24,563 nt of DNA from a virus, in the IMG/VR virus record IMGVR_UViG_3300021090_001176, positions 1-24,563 of that record. One strand, written 5' to 3'. Positions 6,116-13,889 of this stretch are shown here, piece by piece. Position 1 is the first letter of the stretch. Each line of letters opens with the position of its first letter. Both the position numbers and the translations under genes were made by a program. The notes under the pieces are model-generated. The model was not told the origin of the DNA and searched no databases. It saw nothing but the letters and a program-made list of their open reading frames with translations.

Positions 6116-6149
6116 AGAATAAACGCGCTATAATGTAGAACAAGTGTTC
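6107..6149 (+). promoter_or_regulatory. portal promoter with GAAC-N4-GTTC box
   Basis: TTGATT (6107-6112), a 16-bp spacer and TATAAT (6129-6134). The -35 overlaps the terminator's descending arm and T-run. Just past the -10 lies a perfect GAACAAGTGTTC palindrome (6138-6149), covering the expected transcription start. It has the same half-sites as the box at 3916-3927. A SOS-type repressor binding there would block the head operon. Confidence 0.7.
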
Positions 6150-6166
6150 AACATTTCCGAGGGCGC

Positions 6167-8389
6167 ATGAGACAAAAGACCTTATCCCCACACATGAAGG
6201 CGGTGATGTTCCATTTCCGCGAGCACGGCGAGCTGCCGCCCAAAACCCACCGGGGCACGATCAAGGCGCTGCTTAACCGTGAGCTGGTGAAGTTCGACCC
6301 GGTCAAAAAAACCTACGCGCCGGGCGACAAGCTCAAGGACAACGAGATCAAGGAGATGGGCATCTCTGAGATGATCGGCGAGCCGAGAGTCAACAAACTG
6401 GCGACGCAGTGGATCAACCGGGAGTTCGCGCTGACGCCGACGCGGGACTGGGGACAGGCGGATTACACATTCTGGAACCGGGCGCGGTGGGGAAGGGCGC
6501 AAGGGCTGGAACTGGCCGGGCTGTTCCTGAAGCCCCTGGCGTCCAAGATCGCGGCCTGGGCGCTGGGAATGACTCCCGACTTCAAGTTCGACAATCCCAA
6601 AGCGCAAGAGAAGGTGGGCGAGTGGTTCGCCAATCATCACGCCGACGTGCTGAGGGGTTACGAGGAATCGCTCAGCCTGGCCGACATCTACCTGGTGGTC
6701 AACGCTGACCTGTCGATCACGGTCGTGCCGCCCAATGTGGTCGAGCCGATGGTCGATGAAGCCAACGACTACTCAAAACTCATCGGCTGGCGGATCACCG
6801 AGACTCATCCCCATCCCACCCGGCTGCACGACATGATGACCATTACCGACGAATACACCGAAACGGAACGGACGCGCAAGATCAGCAAAAACGGCGCGAC
6901 GATGTCGGTCAAAAGCTATCCTAACCTGATCGGGCGCATCCCGGTGATCCATATCGCCAACAACCGGGGCGTGGACGAGACGTTTGGGCACGCGGAAGGC
7001 GAGGCGCTGCTCACCGCGTTGCAGCAGTACGGGATCATCTTCAGCGCGGCCATCGCCGGGAACAAAAAACAGGGCAGACCGACGCCGGTCATCGAGAAGA
7101 TGGGGACGGTGCAGCAGATCGACGCTTTTTGGGAGCGATTTGGGCATAAAGAGACCCGCGAACTGGAAGACGGCACAACCGAGACCTATTGGGAACTCGA
7201 CCTGGACACCGACAACGTGATTACCCTGGGCGGCGATGCCGTATTCCGGTGGGCGCAGCCGGGCAGCTTCGCCGCAGACGCGACGGCGTTTTTGGGACTG
7301 ATCTTCTACCTGATGCTCCAGCACACGGAAGTGCCGGAGTTCATCTGGGGCAACGCCATCGCCAGCAGCAAGGCCAGCGCGGAATCACAGATGGAGCCGT
7401 TCGTCAAGTTCATCGAGAAAAAACGCGGGGCGTGCCAGTGGCTCAAAGACCTGGCGATGGTCGTGGCCGCCTATCTCTCGATCTGGGAGCGGGGCGTGAG
7501 CGTGAAAGACGAAAGCGCGCTGAGCGTGCAGTGGCCGAATCTGACCCAGGACGACCAACGACTGACGCTGGACGCGATCAAACTGGGACTGGAGCGCGGG
7601 TTGCTCGACGACGAGACCGCGCTATCCCTGATGCCGCTGGATATCGAGAACCCGGCAGAGGTGCTGCAAAAGGTCAAAGACCAGATGGAAGCCCAGCGCG
7701 CCGAGGAAGACGCCCGGCAGGAGGCGCTAATCGCCAGGATAGAGGAACGGCGGGGACAGGCCGGCGACCAGGCTGATGAGGACGAAAACGCGGACGCGGG
7801 CGAGACCGGCGATGGCGTGGACGAAATCTGGACGCGGGCGTTGCGGGTGATCGTCGATGAGCAGGCGCATACCGGGGTCATGGCAGCGCTGAGCATTCCG
7901 CGTGGATTGGCCGACGAATTGTGGCGGGCGGCCAACAACGCCGGAGTGAAGAACATCACCGAGCCGGGGGACATGCACCTGACGCTGGCCTACCTGGGCG
8001 AAGCCTCCGAGATGGAGGTTTCCCGCGAGGAACTGGAGCAACTGGTGCGTAAATATGCCTCCTGGCACTCGCCCTTCACCGGGCGGATGGCCGGGCTGGG
8101 GCGGTTCAAGGCGGATGAAGGGAACGACACCAACGCCTTCTATGCGTCGGTGAACTCGGTGGCGCTGGCCGATTTCCGGCAGGAATTGGTCAGATACCTG
8201 ACAACCAACGGCGTGAAAATCGCCAGGTTCGAGTTCACTCCGCACATCACGGTAGCCTACATCCCGGCGGACGCGCCTACGCCGCACTTCGCCGTGCCGG
8301 ACGCCGAAATCCGGTGGGGCAGCGTCGGGCTGTACTGGGGCGACACGCAGATGCACATCGACCTGACCGAGGAGAAGGCACTGGCATGA
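6167..8389 (+). CDS. portal protein fused to a C-terminal 2H phosphoesterase
   Basis: A 740-residue protein. The first ~500 residues are portal-like: they form the dodecameric vertex through which DNA passes, with a long helical stretch after KKRGACQWLKDLA and a charged helical tail (about 510-545, rich in E, Q and D). After an acidic linker (GQAGDQADEDENADAGETGD) comes an additional domain with the two 2H motifs, HLT at H604-T606 and HIT at H693-T695, about 90 residues apart as in the LigT/2H superfamily. Such domains hydrolyse 2',3'-cyclic or 2'-5' phosphodiesters, and the phage anti-CBASS enzyme Acb1 is one. The length greatly exceeds a normal portal because of this fusion. ATG at 6167 follows CGAGGG. 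The promoter with an operator-like box is just upstream. Confidence 0.85.
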   Translation: MRQKTLSPHMKAVMFHFREHGELPPKTHRGTIKALLNRELVKFDPVKKTYAPGDKLKDNEIKEMGISEMIGEPRVNKLATQWINREFALTPTRDWGQADYTFWNRARWGRAQGLELAGLFLKPLASKIAAWALGMTPDFKFDNPKAQEKVGEWFANHHADVLRGYEESLSLADIYLVVNADLSITVVPPNVVEPMVDEANDYSKLIGWRITETHPHPTRLHDMMTITDEYTETERTRKISKNGATMSVKSYPNLIGRIPVIHIANNRGVDETFGHAEGEALLTALQQYGIIFSAAIAGNKKQGRPTPVIEKMGTVQQIDAFWERFGHKETRELEDGTTETYWELDLDTDNVITLGGDAVFRWAQPGSFAADATAFLGLIFYLMLQHTEVPEFIWGNAIASSKASAESQMEPFVKFIEKKRGACQWLKDLAMVVAAYLSIWERGVSVKDESALSVQWPNLTQDDQRLTLDAIKLGLERGLLDDETALSLMPLDIENPAEVLQKVKDQMEAQRAEEDARQEALIARIEERRGQAGDQADEDENADAGETGDGVDEIWTRALRVIVDEQAHTGVMAALSIPRGLADELWRAANNAGVKNITEPGDMHLTLAYLGEASEMEVSREELEQLVRKYASWHSPFTGRMAGLGRFKADEGNDTNAFYASVNSVALADFRQELVRYLTTNGVKIARFEFTPHITVAYIPADAPTPHFAVPDAEIRWGSVGLYWGDTQMHIDLTEEKALA

Positions 8390-8589
8390 GCGGTAGCGCA
8401 AGCGGAACGGTAGTGCTGAAGGTGGTGAACCGGTTCTGGCACGAGCGGCTGGGGCTGGTGGTCGTTTATCGGGTGCTCGCTTACGCTCCGCCGGACGCTA
8501 TGTTTATCGACATGCCGCAATACCTGATCGACACAGGCGCGGAACCGTCCGGCGCTCCTCACTATCCGTTGGATTACAGGTTGAATTGA
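8386..8589 (+). CDS. small hypothetical phage protein
   Basis: A 67-residue product that I do not recognise. Its ATG overlaps the portal stop (ATGA), a strong sign of coupled translation and the reason for choosing this start. It is beta-rich at the N-terminus (TVVLKVVNRFW, LGLVVVYRVLAY), with no cysteines and no membrane segment. Confidence 0.6.
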   Translation: MSGSASGTVVLKVVNRFWHERLGLVVVYRVLAYAPPDAMFIDMPQYLIDTGAEPSGAPHYPLDYRLN

Positions 8590-8601
8590 CGAGGGGAACG
8601 C

Positions 8602-8946
8602 ATGGCAAAAGTGGTCTATAGCCCATACTCTTTCGCCAGCATCATGCGGGCGATCTTCGAACTGCTGTATGAGGAGATCGAAGACCAGGCAGGAGCGGAT
8701 GCGCGGCGCAAACTGCACCAACAGCATGTGAAGCTGCGCCAGAAAATCCAGGCGGCGTATGAGAGCCAGTTCCCGGATTGCAAGGAAGAACACGCCCCTC
8801 CGTTGGCACTGGCCGACATTGCGCTGGTGGCGCTGCACCGGATCGAAAAAGGCGCGGAAGTGGCCGACGTTCTCAAGATTTCTAAGGGCAAGCTGCTGAA
8901 ACTGGCACGGAAGAGGTTGGTAAATGGCGCATCTGGCGTTCAATAA
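8602..8946 (+). CDS. hypothetical helical phage protein
   Basis: A 114-residue, mostly helical product without a recognised family. The C-terminal part (LALADIALVALHRIEKGAEVADVLKISKGKLLKLARKRL) could be a small DNA-binding or adaptor helix pair. ATG at 8602 is preceded by GAGGGGAACGC, a good ribosome site. It overlaps the next gene by 23 bp. Confidence 0.65.
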   Translation: MAKVVYSPYSFASIMRAIFELLYEEIEDQAGADARRKLHQQHVKLRQKIQAAYESQFPDCKEEHAPPLALADIALVALHRIEKGAEVADVLKISKGKLLKLARKRLVNGASGVQ

Positions 8947-9733
8947 AGTGTGCGAGGTGGGCGATTTCGAGCATCCAGAGTTGCGGGATGTTATCAGCGA
9001 GATATACCCCGATTATGATGTTCGCGGGGGCGGGCTGAACCGCAAATTCTGGGAAGTCGCCATGAGTGTGCGGGCGCTTCGGCGCTTCGGCGCGGTACAT
9101 GCCGATGCCGTGATCCTGGGGGTTGGGGCGGGTACGGAAGCGACCAGTTTTTCCCTGTCCAATTATGTCCGCCTGGTTGTGGCAACCGATCTGTATCAGG
9201 GGTCCGGGGAATGGGCGAAATTTGCGCCGTTGACGATGCTGACCGATCCCGCTCGACACGCACCTTGCCCATTCCGCGCGGATCGGCTGGTCGTGCAACA
9301 CATGGACGGGCGCGACCTGCAATATCCGAACAACACATTCGATGGCATCTATTCATCGAGTTCGATTGAGCATTTTGGGTCGCGGGAGGCGGTGCGAGAG
9401 GCATCGGCAGAGATGGCGCGCGTGCTGAAACCGGGCGGCGTATTGACGCTTTCAACTGAATATAAAGTGGCAGGGCCGCGGGGTAATGGGTGGGCGATTG
9501 GCAACACAATCATTATGTCAATGGCCGATATCCAAGAGATGATCGTAGCCGCAAGCGGGTTGGCGCCGGTGGACGAGATCGACACACGGCTCTCGGACGA
9601 GACGATGAGGCAAACGCGCGACATGGAGAGCATCCTCAACGGCGATATGTCTCAGGGGAATTCCAATATCATGATTGCGCACAAAGGGTACATATTCTGT
9701 TCTATTCATTTGACTTTGCGAAAGGGAATGTAG
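8924..9733 (+). CDS. class I SAM-dependent methyltransferase
   Basis: A 269-residue protein with a Rossmann methyltransferase core: motif I AVILGVGAGTE (62-72), an acidic residue in VVATDL (D89), MDGRDL (127-132), then FDGIYSSSSIEHF (139-151) and LKPGGVLTLSTE (168-179). This is the Methyltransf_11-type small-molecule or sugar methyltransferase pattern. No DNA-methyltransferase NPPY or PCQ motif is present, so DNA modification is unlikely. It opens a four-gene sugar/methyl module embedded between portal and MuF-like genes, and its likely job is to modify a glycan or nucleotide-sugar product. Confidence 0.85.
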   Translation: MAHLAFNKVCEVGDFEHPELRDVISEIYPDYDVRGGGLNRKFWEVAMSVRALRRFGAVHADAVILGVGAGTEATSFSLSNYVRLVVATDLYQGSGEWAKFAPLTMLTDPARHAPCPFRADRLVVQHMDGRDLQYPNNTFDGIYSSSSIEHFGSREAVREASAEMARVLKPGGVLTLSTEYKVAGPRGNGWAIGNTIIMSMADIQEMIVAASGLAPVDEIDTRLSDETMRQTRDMESILNGDMSQGNSNIMIAHKGYIFCSIHLTLRKGM

Positions 9734-10540
9734 ATGAACATCCACATCATCACGGTGGCCTACGGGCTGCCGGAAGGCACCGAACACCTGCTGGCGACCA
9801 GGCCGGTAGGAAAGAAGCACACGTTCCACTGGCACCTGTTTCTGCACAGCCAGATCGAAGCGGTGGTCGCGGTGTGCGACAGTGCGGCCAAACGCAAAGA
9901 CGTGAGCTATTACCCATACGGCGAAAATCGCGGGCTAGCGCGGTCGTGGAATGAGGGCATCCTGGAGGCGCGGGAGGCCGAGGCGGACGTGATTATGATC
10001 GCCAACGACGACGTGCTGCCGGGCAAGGGCGATATCGATGCGATGGCCGAAGCCGCAGTCGAGTGGCAATTCGAGCCGCAGAAAGCCGAGGGTTTCGCTT
10101 ACATGGTGACGGGGCGCATGTATGACCTGCGCAATGAGGAGTTTTCTACATCCGACTTCGGCATGTTCGCGCTGAATCCGATTGCCCTGGACACCATCGG
10201 CATGTTCGATGAGCAGTTCTTCCCGATCTACTTCGAGGACAAGGATTATGCGTACCGGGCGCATATCTCCGGGCTGCACGCCATCAACGTGGAGAGCACC
10301 GAGATCATCCACCAGGGAAGCGGGAACATCAACGCGCTGCCCGACCTGATGGAACAGAATCACAAGACGTTCGAGGCCAACAAAGCCTACTACGTCAAAA
10401 AGTGGGGCGGCGAGCCGGGACAGGAACGATTCAAGCAGCCGTTCGACGATTTGCGCTTCTGCACGCGGATTGCGCCTTGCGACCGGGGAGCGCCTTACTG
10501 GGGGTTCGAGCGGGACGATTACGACCTGGTGAGGATGTAG
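9734..10540 (+). CDS. GT2-like glycosyltransferase
   Basis: A 268-residue protein with the GT-A fold pattern: an N-terminal strand (MNIHIITVAYG), YPYGENRGLARSWNEGI (60-76) as in GT2 enzymes, the metal/nucleotide-binding IANDDVLP (89-96, NDD in place of DXD) and the acceptor-side motif FFPIYFEDKDYAYRA (162-176). Such enzymes transfer a sugar from a nucleotide donor. It starts at the first base after the methyltransferase stop, so the two are tightly coupled. The target is unknown and could be virion proteins, teichoic- or lipo-glycan, or DNA. Confidence 0.85.
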   Translation: MNIHIITVAYGLPEGTEHLLATRPVGKKHTFHWHLFLHSQIEAVVAVCDSAAKRKDVSYYPYGENRGLARSWNEGILEAREAEADVIMIANDDVLPGKGDIDAMAEAAVEWQFEPQKAEGFAYMVTGRMYDLRNEEFSTSDFGMFALNPIALDTIGMFDEQFFPIYFEDKDYAYRAHISGLHAINVESTEIIHQGSGNINALPDLMEQNHKTFEANKAYYVKKWGGEPGQERFKQPFDDLRFCTRIAPCDRGAPYWGFERDDYDLVRM

Positions 10541-10545
10541 GTATT

Positions 10546-10657
10546 CACCCCACCCCCCGGCCCCCTCCCCATAAATGGAGAGGGGGAGATTGAAGACGCC
10601 AAGAATGGCGTCCCTACGTGATGATAGAGAGGCGGACGCACAGCCGTGCGTCCCTAC
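10546..10657 (+). repeat. C-rich hairpin plus two GGACG-type hairpins
   Basis: The C-rich element with CTCCCCATAAATGGAGAGGGG (ending near 10586) is followed by GACGCCA/TGGCGTC and GGACGCAC/GTGCGTCC hairpins, each ending in CCCTAC. They separate the glycosyltransferase and epimerase genes. No promoter is evident. The same repeat types recur elsewhere in the window. Confidence 0.8.
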
Positions 10658-10686
10658 AAGTCGCGGTGGATAGATAGGATATAAAT

Positions 10687-11685
10687 ATGAAACATATCCT
10701 GGTCACGGGCGGGTTTGGATTTATCGGCGGCCACCTGATCGAACGCCTGCTCAGACAGCCGGATACCCACGTGCATGTGGTGGACAACCTGAGCAGCAAC
10801 CCGATTCCCTACGAGCAACTGCTGGCCGAATTGGGCGACCCAGGCAATCTGTCCTACGACCTGATGAGCGTGAGCACTTACTGCCTGGTCGCGCCGTATC
10901 CGAAGTTCGACGAAATCTATCACCTGGCGTCACCGGTGGGACCTGCCGGGGTGCTGAAACACGCCGGGCAGATGGTCAGGGAGGTGGTCAACGACGCCTA
11001 TCATCTGATGGACGTGGCCTTGCGCTGTGACGCGAAGCTGCTCGATGTATCCACCAGTGAGGTCTATGGCGGCGGACAGGACGGACTTTGCAGCGAGGAC
11101 ATGCCCAGGCGATTCGAGGCGACGCCGACGGTGCGGATGGAATACGCGATTGCCAAACTCGCAGCGGAGACGGCGATTATCAATACCTGCAAGGTGGCGC
11201 CGCTTCGCGCGTCGATTGTGCGCCCGTTCAACGTGGCCGGGCCGCGCCAGAGCGGGGAAGGGGGGTTCGTGCTGCCGCGCTTCATCGAGCAGGCCATGCG
11301 CGGAGAGCCGTTGACCGTGTTCGGGAACGGTCAGCAGGTGCGGGCATTTACCCATGTTGCCGACATCGTTGACGGTTTGATGCGGGTGATGGCGCAGGGG
11401 GGCACGGGCGGCGCAGTCTACAATCTGGGCAATCCGGCCAATCGAACGACGATATTGCGCCTGGCGCAGAAGGTCAACGAGGTTGTGGGCAATGACGCCG
11501 GGGTCGTGTTCGTCGATCCGCATGACATCTTTGGCCCGTTGTATGCGGAATCGGCGGACAAGCACCCAAACGCGGCCAGAGCGATGTATGAACTGGACTG
11601 GACGCCGATCCACGACATCGGCAAGACCATCCGCGACGCCTGGGCATATGTGCAGAGGCAGAAAGCGACGGCCTATGCTCGATAA
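10687..11685 (+). CDS. NAD-dependent epimerase/dehydratase (nucleotide-sugar)
   Basis: A 332-residue extended SDR enzyme. The NAD-binding motif GGFGFIG is at 8-14, with the acidic VVDNLSS at 31-37. YHLASPV (78-84) precedes the catalytic STSEVYG (122-128) and YAIAK (153-157), so the Ser/Tyr/Lys set is intact. RPFNVAGPRQ and the substrate-side motif AFTHVADIVDG match UDP-glucuronate decarboxylase and UDP-glucose epimerase relatives. It would supply an altered nucleotide-sugar to the neighbouring glycosyltransferases. Exact substrate cannot be told. ATG at 10687 has a modest ribosome site (TAGGATATAA). Confidence 0.9.
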   Translation: MKHILVTGGFGFIGGHLIERLLRQPDTHVHVVDNLSSNPIPYEQLLAELGDPGNLSYDLMSVSTYCLVAPYPKFDEIYHLASPVGPAGVLKHAGQMVREVVNDAYHLMDVALRCDAKLLDVSTSEVYGGGQDGLCSEDMPRRFEATPTVRMEYAIAKLAAETAIINTCKVAPLRASIVRPFNVAGPRQSGEGGFVLPRFIEQAMRGEPLTVFGNGQQVRAFTHVADIVDGLMRVMAQGGTGGAVYNLGNPANRTTILRLAQKVNEVVGNDAGVVFVDPHDIFGPLYAESADKHPNAARAMYELDWTPIHDIGKTIRDAWAYVQRQKATAYAR

Positions 11686-12265
11686 TTATTACAACGAGAG
11701 GCAGCCGAATGTCGAGCGGATATTTCAGGCTCCGGCGATTATGCGCTACGCCGAGCGGGTCATGATCTACGCGCTGGTGTTGGGGCTGGAGCCGGAGCGC
11801 GTGCTAGAAATCGGCACGGCGCACGGCGGCACGGCCTGGATCATCGTGCAGGCGATGGACGATGTGGGGCGCGGGGAATTGATATGCGTAGACCCGGAGC
11901 CGACATGGACTTGGGAAATAAATGACGATATTGCCCACAGGGCGACGTTGGTCACAGGGAAATCGCCGGGGGCGTTGGCCGAGTGCGCGCGCCTGGCCGG
12001 TGGCCCGTTCGACCTGGTGCTCATCGACGGCGACCACAGCACTGATGCGGTGAGGGCCGATGTGGAAGGGGTGCTCCCTTATGTGAGCGGGCGCGGACGA
12101 CTGGTATTCCATGACTGGCATCACCCGCCGGTGTGGGACGCGATTCAAACCAGCCTGGCATGGCACACCAACTTGTTCGACGCGGGACGTTTGACCGTCG
12201 CCGAAATCCCGTATCTAGGGCAGTCGCAAGGGGGATTGTATTCGGTGGTCAAGGGGAGGGATTGA
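11675..12265 (+). CDS. class I methyltransferase (Methyltransf_24-like)
   Basis: A 196-residue protein with motif I RVLEIGTAHGGT (42-53), the acidic residue ICVDPEPTW (D73), FDLVLIDGDHS (112-122) and LVFHDWHHPP (143-152). The IDGDH and FHDW patterns are those of cephalosporin hydroxylase/sugar O-methyltransferase relatives that act with metal. The start ATG at 11675 overlaps the epimerase by 11 bp. The frame continues upstream but only antisense-like to the epimerase. It is the last gene of the sugar module. Confidence 0.85.
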   Translation: MLDNYYNERQPNVERIFQAPAIMRYAERVMIYALVLGLEPERVLEIGTAHGGTAWIIVQAMDDVGRGELICVDPEPTWTWEINDDIAHRATLVTGKSPGALAECARLAGGPFDLVLIDGDHSTDAVRADVEGVLPYVSGRGRLVFHDWHHPPVWDAIQTSLAWHTNLFDAGRLTVAEIPYLGQSQGGLYSVVKGRD

Positions 12266-12492
12266 TGGTCTACGTCGCGGCGCAGAACAACGATTACGCC
12301 CCTGGCACGTGGAAAGGGCTGAAAACCAACATAGGACGCAGCGCTTCGTTCACCTGCCCGACCTGCGGGAAATTGGCTGTGCTTATCGACCACAGCATCG
12401 ACGTGGACGGGACAGTGGCGCCATCAGTGGTATGCCCTACCGATGGGTGTGCGTTCCACGATTACGTGCGGCTGGATGGATGGCGGGAATAG
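12265..12492 (+). CDS. small zinc-ribbon protein
   Basis: A 75-residue product with CPTCGK (C31, C34) and VVCPTDGC (C57, C62), which together make a likely four-Cys zinc ribbon. The role is unknown. Small zinc ribbons occur in phage head regions, sometimes as regulators. The ATG shares its A with the TGA of the preceding methyltransferase (TGATG), which decides the start. Confidence 0.7.
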   Translation: MVYVAAQNNDYAPGTWKGLKTNIGRSASFTCPTCGKLAVLIDHSIDVDGTVAPSVVCPTDGCAFHDYVRLDGWRE

Positions 12493-12495
12493 CAC

Positions 12496-13788
12496 ATGGC
12501 GCACATCGGCGGCAGCAAAAATAAGCTCCGATCGCGGATCGAACGTCCATTAACGCGGGATGTCCGGCGTATCTTCCAACCGGCGACAGACCGGATCGGC
12601 GGGGAGCTGCGCCGCGCGTCCAACGTCGATGGCGCGATTGATCCACGCAAGGACGATGACGCGGTGGCCGCCATCGGCGACATCGTGCAACGGCTGTTTG
12701 TGGGACAGAATTTCCGCAGCGCTTATGACCGGGACGGCGTGACGCCCCTGGCCGTGTTTCCCGACCTGCTCAATAAATGGTACGTGCATGTGGTCGCGGC
12801 GGCGGTGACGGTGCACCACGATTACATGAAGCGCAAGCTGCCGGGGAATGTGTTCAGCTGGCTGGCGGGTATGCGCGGGTTTCCATCGCTGGCGGAGACC
12901 TCACCCCACCCCCCAACCCCCTCCCCATACATGGAGAGGGGGGGAACCTCACCCCCGACCCCTCTCCAAAGCAGAGAGGGGAGAAGGGCAATCAGCGAGG
13001 CGCGTAACCCGTTCGCGCGCAGACCGGACGAATCGGACGCGGCGTTCCTGGCGCGGATGGACGACCTGCGCATCTTCCGGCCTAATCCCCTGGCCGAACT
13101 GGACCCCACCCGGCAGTGGGTGCCGATGCACCGGTGGAACGACCCCAACGGCTACCGGCTTTCGGATCGTCTCTGGCAGACGAGCACGTATACGCGGACG
13201 CAGATCGACACGCTGGTGTCCCAGGGCATCCGGGAAGGCTGGTCGGCGCAGACGATTTCGGACGCGGTGGAAGAGTATTTGCTGCCGATAGAGCAGGCGC
13301 GGCGCACGTTCATGCCTTACGGGGAGCGATACATGCCAGGAGGGGCGTCATATTCGGGGATGCGGTTGGCGCGGACGGAGATCGCCAGGGCGGCGAACCA
13401 GGCGGCGTATATCAGCGCGTACCTGAACCCGTATGTGGGCGGGATCGACATCGCCCGGAGCAACACCGGCGACCCAGACTGCCAGGTCTGCCAGGCGCAC
13501 GCGAGCCTCGGTCTGGGCGGCGAACGGGTGCGCGAGCCGTATCCGATGCACTCGATTGCGCTGCCGGTTTATCATAGCCAATGCATGTGTACCGTGATTC
13601 CGGTGGCGATGGATAACCCGCAAACGGTGACGCGGCGATTGCAGGCGATGCACGAGGACGCGCATAGGCGGTATCTCTACGAGCCGAGGGTGATGACCCC
13701 GGCGGCGCGGTTGCAGTTTATCGAAGCGCTGGTGGGGCAGGCGTTGATGCGCTTGCTGCCGCAGGTGGAGCAGATGATACTGCTGTGA
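12496..13788 (+). CDS. MuF-like head morphogenesis protein with inserted repeat
   Basis: A 430-residue protein with the phage Mu F-like domain near the C-terminus: MRLARTEIARAANQAAY (about 288-304), then DPDCQVCQAHASLG and YPMHSIALPVYHSQCMCTVIP, the Cys/His pattern of the family. MuF proteins join the capsid in a few copies and are often carriers of effector domains. None is evident here. Residues of about 135-165 are translated from a C-rich repeat element (12899-12988) that keeps the frame open. The ATG at 12496 lies 3 bp after the zinc-ribbon stop. This ends the portal-proximal operon, and a repeat and a new promoter follow. Confidence 0.8.
   Translation: MAHIGGSKNKLRSRIERPLTRDVRRIFQPATDRIGGELRRASNVDGAIDPRKDDDAVAAIGDIVQRLFVGQNFRSAYDRDGVTPLAVFPDLLNKWYVHVVAAAVTVHHDYMKRKLPGNVFSWLAGMRGFPSLAETSPHPPTPSPYMERGGTSPPTPLQSREGRRAISEARNPFARRPDESDAAFLARMDDLRIFRPNPLAELDPTRQWVPMHRWNDPNGYRLSDRLWQTSTYTRTQIDTLVSQGIREGWSAQTISDAVEEYLLPIEQARRTFMPYGERYMPGGASYSGMRLARTEIARAANQAAYISAYLNPYVGGIDIARSNTGDPDCQVCQAHASLGLGGERVREPYPMHSIALPVYHSQCMCTVIPVAMDNPQTVTRRLQAMHEDAHRRYLYEPRVMTPAARLQFIEALVGQALMRLLPQVEQMILL
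12899..12988 (+). repeat. C-rich hairpin repeat pair inside the MuF-like gene
   Basis: Two tandem C-rich elements, one ending in a CTCCCCATACATGGAGAGGGG-like hairpin and one in CTCTCCAAAGCAGAGAGGGG, lie wholly inside the coding frame. They are read as a proline/serine-rich, charged segment (SPHPPTPSPYMERGG, SPPTPLQSREGR) with no stop. Confidence 0.85.
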
Positions 13789-13792
13789 CCGC

Positions 13793-13854
13793 ACCTCACC
13801 CCCGGCCCCTCTCCAAAAGAGAGGGGAAGACGGACGCGCAGAAGCGCGTCCCTA
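13793..13854 (+). repeat. C-rich hairpin and GGACGCGC hairpin repeat
   Basis: CCCCTCTC...GAGAGGGG is followed by GGACGCGC/GCGCGTCC and CCCTAC. It immediately follows the MuF-like gene. Its 3' flank, CCTACTTGC, supplies the -35 of the next promoter, exactly as at 5709-5738. Confidence 0.8.
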
Positions 13855-13855
13855 C

Positions 13856-13884
13856 TTGCGTTTTTAGAACACCTGTGCTACACT
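13856..13884 (+). promoter_or_regulatory. head-operon promoter (TTGC-AGAAC type)
   Basis: TTGCGT (13856-13861), a 17-bp spacer, then TGC-TACACT (-10 at 13879-13884). TAGAAC (13865-13870) and GTGCTA form a near-dyad across the spacer and -10, resembling the GAAC-N4-GTTC boxes but with GTGC in the right half. Confidence 0.7.
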
Positions 13885-13889
13885 TTGGG

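Larger units (their letters stand above)
5763..6117 (+). ncRNA. candidate phage structured RNA with tRNA-like domain
   Basis: Between a promoter and a strong terminator there is no protein-like frame, but several stable hairpins. These are TTTCGTC/GACGAAA (5787-5804), a CAGGCT/AGCCTG long-range pair (5779-5784 with 5827-5832), a tRNA-like cloverleaf (5832-5903), an 11-bp perfect stem CCCTGGAGATG/CATCTCCAGGG (5929-5956), TAGCAG/CTGCTA (6042-6058) and the terminator. The expected transcript is about 350 nt. Function is unknown. Large ncRNAs next to tRNAs are known in other phages (GOLLD, ROOL), but I see no sequence match to them. It may instead be a decayed tRNA locus. Confidence 0.5.

Noticed and set aside
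8924-9733. DNA methyltransferase for anti-restriction
   Set aside because: No target-recognition region and no NPPY/DPPY or PCQ catalytic motif. The pattern is that of small-molecule methyltransferases.
12262-12495. Longer version of the zinc-ribbon gene starting at 12133
   Set aside because: The extra N-terminus is antisense-like reading of the methyltransferase gene. The TGATG overlap gives a better start.
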